In this document: in pieces, positions 1-10,800 of the stretch
Numbering within the stretch: the stretch's first letter is position 1
Layout of the letters: every line of letters starts with the position of its first letter
NCBI GenBank assembly: GCA_034336665.1
Contig: JAPFBE010000013.1
Span: forward strand, 15,231,056 to 15,295,055
Origin: Luscinia megarhynchos
Lineage: Eukaryota > Chordata > Aves > Passeriformes > Turdidae
Direction of reading: 5' to 3'
Length of the DNA stretch: 64,000 bases
Position numbers and translations under genes: made by a program
Notes under the pieces: generated by a model
Told to the model about the DNA's origin: nothing
Database searches by the model: none
Seen by the model: only the letters and a program-made list of their open reading frames with translations

Positions 1-600
1 TCTTTGTATACTTTCAAGCCAAATCAACAAGAAGGGAAATTTAATCCCTGAAACAGATAAGAGCTAACAAGCAAGTTGTAAGTGATGTCCAGGTGTCAGA
101 AAAGCAAATTATTTGTTGGTAGAATTGTCTTGTGAAGGTTTAGGACTTGACATGCTTTAATGAGCTCAGATGTAGGGGAAGGAAAACAACGGGAAGGAGA
201 ATATCTACTGATGGTGGACACAAAGAATGCAGAATTTATGGGCCACAAGGATATCTGGCAGAAAAAAATCCAACAAACAACTAATAAAGCCAACTCAGTG
301 ATTGTTGAAATCAGCTTGAACTGGGTGAAGGATAAATCGGACAGGGGGAGATCATTACCACTGACTCAAAAGACTAATTGATATGAGAAGCAAGAATAAT
401 TTAAAAAGGCAGATAGAATATTAACTAATAAGAGAACTATGCAACTTTCAGCCAGTGAACACTACCTCCTTTGTTTGCTAAAACATATTAATAAGTTTTC
501 ATAGTTGGTATGTGTTATTTGTGGACGTACAGAACCCAGTGCAGCTCTGAAATAAATTGTCAATGACTCTCCTAAGTGTTTAATTATTGGCATGCTGCAC
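1..600. other. Upstream non-coding DNA, no gene recognised
   Basis: No exon with splice sites and no recognisable protein is visible on either strand. The part from about 140 to 460 is purine-rich and reads like old interspersed-repeat DNA, but I cannot name a family. In other vertebrates the neighbour on this side of CCT8 is MAP3K7CL; none of it is recognisable here. Confidence 0.5.
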
Positions 601-619
601 AGCAGGTAATGAATCGGAT

Positions 620-906
620 TTTTTGTGGACAACAACAGGACAAAGGGAAATGGCTTCAAACGGAGAGCAAGCAGGTTTAGAGTGGATATTGGGGAGAAAT
701 TCTTCCCTGTGAGGGTGGTGAGGTTTTGGAACAGGTTGCTTAGAGAAGCTGTGGCTGCCCCATCCCTGGAAGTGTCCAAGGCCAGGTTGGACAGGGCTTG
801 GAACAATCCGGTCTAGTGCAAGGTGTCCCTGCCCATGGCAGCATTTGAAACTGGATGAGCTTTAAGGTCCCTTTCCACCCAAATCACTCCGTGGCTCTGT
901 GATACT
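620..906 (+). repeat. CR1 LINE fragment, sense, 3' end
   Basis: The stretch carries the familiar CR1 3' text: a GTGAGGGTGGTGAGG block, then CCATCCCTGGAAGTG, AAGGCCAGGTTGGACAGGGC, AAGGTCCCTTTCCACCC and a terminal CTCTGTGATA tail. It is 5' truncated, as nearly all CR1 copies are. Its 3' end is about 480 bp upstream of the CCT8 start codon, just outside the CpG island. Confidence 0.9.
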
Positions 907-1099
907 TAATGTTCCTATCTGTGCATTGCGCTTCCATGTGGACAAGCATGTACGAAACAAAACGCTTGACTAGAGTGTGGTAAGTTTTACGACCAGCATT
1001 TATCATCGGCGGCCATGAAAGCTCTGCACTGTTCCTGAACCACCCAATGAAAGCGTACCGAGAAACGCCTGAGGGAGACGCTCTAAGGCGGACAGGGAG

Positions 1100-1860
1100 A
1101 GCAAGCTCTGAGGGAGCCAACCCACCCGCCGGCGCTCCCCCGGCCAGGCCCAAGCGGGGCGAGCCCGGGGCCCGGGGGGGGGCACGGCCGTCACGGCTCC
1201 GGCCCGGGGGGCGGTAGAGCCCGGCGGCTCCGGCCCGGGGGGCGGCACGGCCGTCGCGGCTCCGGCCCGGGGGGGCGGTAGAGCCCGGCGGCTCCGGCCC
1301 GCCTGCCCGCCCGCCCCGCGCCTGCGCCGCCCCGCGCTCCCGCCGTGCCCCGCGCGCTCCCGCCGCCGCAGCCCCGGCCCGGAGCGGAGATGGCGCTGCA
1401 CGTCCCCAAGGCCCCGGGCTTCGCCCAGATGCTCAAGGAGGGGGCGAAGGTGAGGCCGCCTTCGGATGGACGCGCGGATGGACGCGCGGATGGGTGCGGG
1501 AGCAGTCCCGGGGGTGGCGGTGCGGGAAAAGCCGCGGCAGGCCGGCGGGGCCCGGCGGCACCACGTGTCCGCGGGGCGGGGGCCCGGGGGCTCGGGCACT
1601 CCCACTCCCGGCCCGGGGCCCCTCCGCGGGCCCGGCGCTGCGGGGATCGCGGCCTGCCGGCCCTGCGGGGCGGTGCCCGGCGCACATGGCCTTCCAGAAA
1701 GCTCTGCGGGGCCGGGATCCCTTCCCCCGGGCCCGGCCTGCCCTCCATCCCGGGGATGCGCCGGGCCCGGCCCGTGCCCGCGCTGTTCCGAGGGCTCTCA
1801 CAGGGCTGGACAGCAGCGTTCAGCCGGGCCCTGGTGGTGAAGCTGTTCGGAAGTGTCCAG
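1100..1860 (+). promoter_or_regulatory. CpG-island promoter of CCT8
   Basis: GC content and CpG frequency rise abruptly from about 1100 and fall after about 1860. The island spans the first CCT8 exon (ATG at 1390) and the start of intron 1. No TATA box is visible, which fits a housekeeping gene. Several GGGCGG-type GC boxes lie at 1200-1330. The transcription start is inferred to lie roughly within 1300-1389 but cannot be fixed by reading alone. Confidence 0.8.
1183..1300. repeat. GC-rich tandem repeat, 63-bp period, in CCT8 promoter
   Basis: A unit beginning CACGGCCGTC starts at 1183 and again at 1246, giving almost two copies of 63 bp. Each unit contains two GGCTCCGGCCCGGGGG half-repeats and a GCGGTAGAGCCCGG block. 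The repeat lies 90-200 bp upstream of the CCT8 ATG, so copy-number variation would change the number of GC boxes near the core promoter. Confidence 0.8.
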
Positions 1861-4800
1861 GTCGTTCTGCTTGACTTTTTCTGATTCCTTTGTCAGTGAT
1901 GCAGAACAATGTAATGTTTCCTGTATATTTGCTTGCCAATAAATCCGGTTTAATTCTATTTAACGTCAACGTAATAAAGATTTTGGTAGAGTTGAAGCAC
2001 TGTGTCTTAATAAAAGAGAAGCTTTCTTTGAAAAGGGGACAGAAAGCAAGCAGGTGTGGGTTGGGGTTTTTTTGGTTTTTTTTTTTTTTTTTTTGTACTA
2101 TTCATAGAATCAACATAAGAGTTTGGATTGGAAGGGACCTTAAAGGTCATTTAGCTTCAAACCCCATCCAACCTCATCTTGGACACTTCCAGGATTGTGC
2201 ATCCACATTTTTCTGGGAAATTTTGCCGGAGTCTCACCACCCTCACAGGGAAGAGTTTCTTCCTAAAACTTAATCCAAACCTACTCTCTTTCAAGCCATT
2301 CCCTCTTTTCCTGTCTTTCCAGGTTCTTGTCCAAAGTCCCTCTTTCCAAGAAAGAGGGAAAATAGGAAAGAATTTCTCTTTGCTGCTACTTAATAGCAAG
2401 AAGAGTGAAGGTAGCAGCTCTGAAAGCCCTTTGTGTTTCCTTTTAGAATCCTCTTCGGAGCCAAATAATGGCATATGCTCAGGGCAGGGGCAGAACAGCA
2501 AAGCAGAGTGGCCTCATTGTTAGAAAATTCAGGGCTAGAACAGCAAGAGTTGTCTTCTGCAAAACAAGGAGGCAGCTGGCAATCTAACATGTTTGGTTTG
2601 TATTTAGAGAGTAAATATTATTGCTACTTTTCTCCCTTATGGGCTGCACAGTCCTTTTTATGCTGCTTTTTATTCCTTAAGGTCATTTCTGAGGATTCCA
2701 TCTTGTCTTAAGGTTTCCAAACTGAAGCCAGGCTGATCACCTTCTCAAGCACAGATATTTTACTTAATCATTCTGCTTCCAGATTTTCAAACCACATGTG
2801 TTTTGAATGTAGAACTGTAGCAAATAAAGAAGCAGGTACAGAAACCCTTGTCCCTCTCCCAACAACTAGGTCTTGGTTGTTATCTGTTTCTCTTTGGCAT
2901 GTCACAAGACTTCTTGGAAGACTGAGGGGGATGCAAACTGCATTGCAAGTCAGGTCACTGTTCAGATTTTCTGTTTGGGAGCTTTTTGTGCCTGCTGAGC
3001 AACCTAATTGGCAAGGTGTACACAGTAGTTCTCATTGTCTTGGGGTAAGATTTGGTGTCTGTTTAAACTGTAAGTGAAATACCAAGTGTATATTAATAAA
3101 AAACTTTGAAGGACTCAGTAGATTGATGCTGCTTTGATGAGAATTTACTAGTTCGGTACTTTTCTTTTTGTTAGCCTAATTCTGATCAGTCATTTTTCTC
3201 TTTAGCATTATTCAGGACTAGAAGAAGCTGTCTATAGAAACATCCAGGCATGCAAAGAACTTGCTCAAACCACCCGTACAGCGTATGGACCAAATGGTAA
3301 ATAAATCCTAAAATTATTGCTGCATTTTTGAGACAAATGCTGTGTTTGGGGGCTAAGCATACCTTGACAAAGAAACAGCTTTTTGTTTTTGGAAGAAACA
3401 CATTGGACTTGCTCTGAAACTGTAAATATGTGACTCTTTGTGACCGTAGAAATCAGATTTTGTTTTGACAGCTCTTGAGTTATGCTCAGTGTCTGCTTTC
3501 CTCAAGTTTTTGTAGCAGTTACTGTGTTCTTTTTGAAACATGATATAAAATATATGAAAAAGCATAAAAATTTCAGGAAACACAATAACATGGTAGGTAG
3601 TCATAGTGGACATTGTCTTGTTCAGTCACATATATGGAAACAAAAAGATTCTCCTGTATCACTTAATTAAATAATGTGCTGGTACCTCTGAACAGAAAAC
3701 TGCTTACTCAGAAATTACTGATTTCTCCTTAATGTCTCACACTTCAAGTGTTATTTCACAAAAATGTTTAAAGGTTCTTGAATTATAAACAAAGCTAACA
3801 TTTTAATGTGCAAGATACACCTGAAAGTTAGGAAACGGTGTCTGTGTACAAAATACTGTTTGCATAATGAATGATTTTTATAAATTGTTTTGTTTTCCCA
3901 TTTAGGAATGAACAAAATGGTTATCAATCATCTGGAAAAGCTTTTTGTTACAAATGATGCTGCTACTATCCTGAGAGAACTAGAGGTAAATTTTCTTGCT
4001 TCAGGTGATGTCAGCTCTGAACCAGAGTTTCTTCTCATGGGCTGTCATGGTTCTGACTGTCAGTAAGGAAATGTCACTCTGCCAGATGGTTTACATATGT
4101 TACTTTGAAAATCATTTACTTTTTTTCACTGAATTTGAGGTCCGCAATGAAGAATATAATTCTTTTGTGAAGCAGCTTTAATAGTTGTAGGAGATGCTTA
4201 ATAATTCCCTACATTCCCCCAAAACCAGTAGGATATGTCTAGAAGTGCAGTGGTTTGGAAGTCTGCATGACAGAGCTGTTGAGTTCATCTCCCAGTGTTG
4301 TTGCTTGCCATGTTCTCCTGACTGCTCAGAATCCATCAGTTGAATTTAAGAATCTGAGGCTATAGCAGCATCCTTCTGTAAATACTGCAAAGCCATGAAA
4401 ATGCTGTCCTCTCCTAATTATTCCTCTTCAAATTCATACTTGTGACACAACATGGGTAATATTTTACTGAATTTTATACTTAGTGATAGAAATAATGTAA
4501 GTATTTCCTTACTGAATGCAGTGTGTTGGTGTTCAGTATGAGTAAAAGTAACTGTGGAAATCTCAGTTCTGTTTTTAAAAAGTATAATCTGCATACTAGT
4601 GACCTAATCTGATGCATTTTGCATGTTACTTTCTGGTATAAAATGCCAGGTATAAATATTCAGGAATATAGTGTTTTGTTGCATTTATTTGAAAGAAGAG
4701 TGAAGCAATCTTGAAGCAGAACTGTCCCACAGCCCCTGCCCTTAAAATGAAACTCTTATGTAGACATGTACTTTGTATGTTACACATAAATTCAATTTGA

Positions 4801-7800
4801 AGATCTAAACTCCAGAATTTTCCTGTTGCAGAACTCAGTTGTGAAGCCACTGCATTCTGTATAAGTAGCTCAGAACCAATGTCAAGGATGTCAAATGCAT
4901 GTTGTAGTGCCAGTTCAATTCTCTGATTTTTTTGTCTAATGTATGTTTGTGCTTTTTCTTACTAGGGGAGTTAGCCAGTTAAGATTATCTGTGCTGCTTT
5001 CATTTCCAATTTTGTGCATTCTTAGTATCTCTAGGTACAATTTGAAATAAGAGAGCTTAGCAAGATGGGTAGAAAAGCCTGAAACTGCAATTTTAGGTGG
5101 GGTGTAAGTCGCCAAGATGTGTCACTTCTTTTAAAGGTCCAGCATCCTGCTGCAAAAATGCTTGTGATGGCTTCACACATGCAAGAACAGGAAGTTGGAG
5201 ATGGAACAAACTTTGTCCTTGTTTTTGCTGGAGTTCTTCTGGAGTTAGCAGAAGACCTTCTGAGGATGGGATTATCTGTCTCAGAGGCAAGTTATATTCT
5301 CATTACAGTTCACATAGCTTGAATCCAGATTGCCACTAATCAGTACTCTTGGGTCGTAATACTGTGAATCATTTGCTTTCTTCTTACCTAATTTTTAGAT
5401 AAAGATGTTTGAAGGGGAACCCTGTGTTCTATTGCTTGTGATTGCTTGCTTCCCTTGTAAACTTTTGCATCTGTTAATGTTTTATGACTAATTGAAAAGC
5501 AGATAAAAGCAATATAAAGTGTTGTAGTGATTATTTACTGTTTGCTGCACAGGTGATTGAAGGATATGAAAAGGCTTGCAAGAAAGCCCTGGAAATCCTT
5601 CCAGACTTGGTGTGCTGTTCTGCAAAGAACCTTCGGGATGCTGAAGAAGTGGCATCTTTGTTGCACACATCAATCATGAGCAAACAATATGGCAATGAAC
5701 GGTTCTTGGCAAAGCTGATTGCTCAGGCCTGTGGTGAGTGGGCAGGAATTTTAGCTGTGTGCACACAGCTAAAAAGCTGAGTAGGTTTGCTTATGGTCCT
5801 TGCATCTTCATGTAGGATAGAAAGTATGGTTAGTTTAGCAGGTTGGATTGGATGGAACACTTTGGCTCTGACATGAGGGTAATCTTCTCATGTTGAACTC
5901 TGTATTGGCATTGTAGCTCAGAAAAGGTTTGCCTTTCCTACTGGGCATTTCTAGAAATAGCTTTCAAGTCCTTTAGTGCAGAAACTCATCTTTCTTCTTC
6001 TTTTTATACCATTAGGAGGACGTATTGAGCTTCACATAAGCTGTTATTAGTCACAGCCACAAAACAATGGAAGTAAGACTGTAGTTCTGTTGAGTTGTTC
6101 TCCCTTTAGATTTCTGGGATAAAACCTTCATTTTTAGTTCCAGTGATTTCTTTAAAGTATTCTGGGTCAGACTTATCTCTTGACTCTGCCTGTCAAATAT
6201 GAGTGCATATTTGAACTTAATTAACTGAGCAGCCTGAATAAATGTTTCTGATTATTACTTTGTAAAAACAAAATTTCTCTTAATGCCAGTTATTAACAGG
6301 TTATAATTGTCTTGAACTTAGGTAGATATCTCAAACCACTGAAATTCAGTAGTTCAGAAAAATTCCAGGCATTATTTGTGGTGTCATTGTTCTTCTGTAT
6401 TCATTAGGCAAGACATATTAATTCTTTTTCTTTTCTTTTTTTTTTTTTTTTTTTGCCAGTTTCTATTCTTCCTGATTCTGGTCATTTCAATGTTGATAAT
6501 ATCAGAGTGTGCAAAATTGTGGTAAGTTTGAACTAGCTGGCTTTACTGTAATTATTAAGGTAAACAATGTAATGAGGGTTAATCTTTCAACTTCCAGAGA
6601 GTCTTTTCTAATTTTGTTGTGGCATGTGTACTAAATTTTGGAAATTAATCTTTACTTCTCTTGTTTAGTGCCAGTAGTAGCATTCAGAAATAAAAATCAT
6701 TAATAATGAAAGAAATCTAAAATGGGAGCCTGTTGGACAATGTTTGTTGTTGCTGAATAAGCTAAAGTCTTATACTTGAGGTGTGTATCAATCCAAATGA
6801 TTGTAAGATCTGCTTTTCAGGCAAAGTAGTGCAGCTTTCTGATAATAAATGGTCAGTAATGCAATGTTCCCCCATTCATAGAATCAAACAACTGTTTGGG
6901 TTGGGTTGGAATGTGTCTTACAGATCACTCAGTTCCAGCCCTGTTCCATGGGTAGGGACCTTCCAGTCCAGGTTGCTCCAAGCTCTGTCCAACCTGGCGT
7001 TGAACACTTCCAGGGATGGGGCAGCCCCGGTTCCTCTGGGCAGCCAGGGCCTCACCACCCTCATAGGGAAGAATTTTTTCCTGATATTTAATCTAAACTT
7101 ACTTTCTTTCAGTGGGAAATCATTCTCCCATGTCCTGTCACTACTTGCCCTTGTAAAAAGTCTCAGATTCCATTTATTTCCTTTCAGGGTGCTGGTATTT
7201 CTGCTTCCTCAGTACTGCATGGCATGGTTTTTAAAAAAGAAACTGAAGGAGATGTTACTTCTGTCAAAGATGCAAAAATAGCTGTGTATTCCTGCCCTTT
7301 TGATGGTATGATAACTGAAACTAAGGTATGTAAAAGCTCAAAATAAGTTACATCTCTATTTATGCATATGTGCTCTTATTTTTAGACTTAGCTATAAATA
7401 TTCTCAACACTTGGTACTTGATATATTTTGGTGAATATTGATTTTTTTAGTTTAAAAAAGTTAATAGAAAAATTCTGAACGTTGATTACTTCATAGGGTT
7501 TTTGAGACAGGGAAATGGTCATGGTTTTGTTGGGTTATTTGAAGTAAACTACACCTTGATTTTTATGAACTCAAGGTTGTCTAGAATTGCCTGGTGATTT
7601 CCTTTTTTTTCCCTCTTGTTTTACTCTGTTGCCTGGGGAGGGTGTCAGTATTACAGAATAGGATGACTTGAGGTTTATAGATAGATTTGGGAGACAAAAT
7701 GGTTTGTCAGAAGCTTGTAGGCGTGTGGTTTAATGCTAAATTGTAACAGTGTATGTGGTCTACTAGGGCACCGTCCTAATAAAGAATGCTGAAGAACTGA

Positions 7801-10800
7801 TGAATTTCAGCAAAGGAGAAGAAAATCTAATGGATTTGCAAGTCAAAGCTATTGCTGATAGTGGTGCCAATGTTGTAGTAACAGGTGGCAAAGTGGCAGA
7901 TATGGCTCTTCATTATGCCAACAAGTACAATCTTATGCTAGTCAGGTAAGTACTAGGAGCACATGAAAACATCTGGACTACCAGATTTCTGAAATGTACT
8001 TCCCAAGTTAAGAGAATACTGTTATATGTGTTTATGGAAACTTGTTTTTAAAGGTTGAACTCCAAGTGGGACCTGAGAAGACTGTGCAAAACTGTTGGTG
8101 CAACAGCCCTACCCAGACTGGTATGTGCTTCCCAAATAAAGTGCAGGAGGGTGAGAACTGATGAGCAGGTTCAGTTCTTAACTCATGTTCTTCTTTCTAG
8201 ACTCCTCCTACTCTTGAAGAAATGGGTCACTGCAATAGTGTGTATTTATCAGAGGTTGGAGATACACAGGTTGTGGTGTTTAAGCATGGTATGTATGCTT
8301 TGTAGAACTGCTGACACTGCTGTTCTAAAGTGTGTTTGTATGTGTTTTGGGTATAAGATTATGGAATGAATTCAGTAATGCATGTCTCTGAACAGAAAAG
8401 GAGGATGGTGCCATTTCTACTATCCTCATCCGTGGATCTACAGACAATCTGATGGATGACATAGAGAGAGCAGTGGATGATGGTGTCAATACTTTCAAAG
8501 TACTCACAAGGGTAAGTAATGAGAATACTTGAGTTGTCAGAAGTGAGAAGAGGATCAGTTTGAGGCAAGGCTTGAGCCTGCTCTGTGCTCATTTGCTACA
8601 AAGGCTGCAGATATTAATCTGCTTAGGTGCCTTCTGGAGCTGGAGAGAGGCTGTGTAGAGAAGACTGCTGTTCTTGTGAACATAGGGTTTATAAAAGGTG
8701 GTGCTCAACGTGGACTGCTCTAAATTTTCCAGTAATCAGTGAGTTCTTGAAGGTGGATTACCTTTATCACTTTTTAAAGACAGTCAGCTTGTCCTTGAGT
8801 TACTCCCTAAATGTTTTATAATGTTCCTTGGAAACCAGGCACAGAAGAAAAGTTAGATACTTTGTCACTTGGGATTGGGAGAAACTGGTTGCAGACTCAA
8901 TTTCTAGTTCATTGGTGATAATTCATGCTTCTTCCACATAATACAGATAGCTTTTTATGGATGGAGGAACTCAGTTTTACAGGGGATTTTTTTGTGAGCA
9001 GTTCATGTGGTCTTAAATATTATTATTTAATTTTTCTTTTATTTATGCAAAAAGAAATGTTCCTGTATTTACTTGGAAAACAGCATGCAAAAATTGTTAA
9101 AACTGTTAGAATCTTAATCTCCTTTACATACCAAGACGTGGACATTGATTTTGGGTACAGAAATGCTATGCATTTATTATTGTCTCCAAGAGTTGTTCTG
9201 TTTTAAGATTTATGATGATTACTTTGTGGGTTAAGAGACCAGAGTAAATTCTGGTTTGCCAAAGGATGTACAAAATGCTTAATTTAAAATGAAAGAAAAC
9301 AAAAACTCCCAACACTTTGTAATACCTGTTGACATATTAAACTTAGTGTAGATTGGTTTCCTGTATGATATTTCCCACCAAAATAATAGAAAATATGAGA
9401 AAATCTAAGAATGCTATTACAGTTAACCAGGAGTTGAAATTTAAAAAGAAAGCCAAAAAATCCCAGACACAAAACTCACTGCATTATTATTTTCATTTTT
9501 ACAAAAGAAGCTGTTTTTCTTCAAAGACATTGGAATGAATGAGTAAATTCTGGTAGATTTCCCTTACAATGCATGTTTGTTCTAAAGTGGATTCTTAGTA
9601 AGTCTATGTAGAATAAAGTTCTGTTGCATTTTTGATAGACTAGAAAAATAAGTCATGGATGCTTTAAGCAAAACATTGGGTTTTGGTGTGGTCTTTCCAC
9701 AGGATAAACGTCTTGTTCCTGGAGGTGGTGCAACAGAGATTGAATTAGCCAAGCAGATCACATCGTATGGAGAGGTACAGCAAACAGGCTTCTTGGCTTT
9801 CCCTCTCCACACACACATCTTACAAAAATACAAATATTTCATACCAGCATATATATATGTGTCATAACAAGTGTGGGGGAAAATGCCTCCCTATCTTACA
9901 GTTCTTGAAATGCTGACATGGTTTTTAACTTTATTTTAGACTTGTCCTGGGCTTGACCAATATGCCATCAAGAAGTTTGCTGAGGCATTTGAAGCCATTC
10001 CTCGAGCACTGGCAGAAAACTCTGGAGTAAAGGCTAATGAGGTCATCTCCAAACTTTATGCTGTGCATCAGGAAGGGAAGAAAAATGTTGGATTTGATAT
10101 TGAGGTAAATAGTCTCTCACGTTACTGGTTGCCCTGCAGTGCAGGGTTATACTTAATAGTGTTTCTATCAGTATGAAGTATTTATAGATGATTTTAAATT
10201 ATTCCAAGATCTGTGTTGCACAGTCTAGAATAATAACTGTCTGGAATTGAGATCTGTAAATGTTCTTTTTATCAGCAAGCAGTTTAATTCAGTATAATAT
10301 AATGGCCTCCACTGAGAGGTGGAGGGGGATCCTGAACTAATGTGACAGGGACTAAATTTTCAGTAATTACTGACTTTGTCTTCCTGCTATTGGATTAGGA
10401 ATGAAGGTTTTCCTGAAGGAAAAAGATGAGATTAATAAAAAGTGATACCACATTGCTAGGTGAAAGCCTGAGAAAGTTCTGCATATTTTTTTTCCCCCCA
10501 TCTCACAGGCCGAAGCTGCTGCAGTGAAGGACATGTTGGAAGCTGGTGTGTTAGACACATATCTTGGAAAATTCTGGGGTATCAAGCTAGCTACAAATGC
10601 AGCAGTAACTGTCCTAAGGGTTGATCAGGTAAGCTTATGTATCATTTGGGTGCTGAATTAAAACCTGGCAGAACCCTCATGCAAATAGGTGGAACCTCTT
10701 GGAAATGCAAGGTGTAAACATAATGCTGCTTGAGAATTTGGTTTGTTTATTTCTGGAAGCCAGGAGGTTGTTTGTTCAGGAGTTTGTAATCTGGAATGTG

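Noticed and set aside
1003..1884. Several long overlapping open frames on both strands with Pro/Arg/Gly-rich translations
   Set aside because: They lie in the CpG island, where stop codons are rare. Composition is non-coding, and only the 20-codon CCT8 exon 1 has homology.
9205..9270. TGATGA motif in a CCT8 intron as a possible C/D snoRNA
   Set aside because: No CTGA box D with terminal stem at a suitable distance was found.
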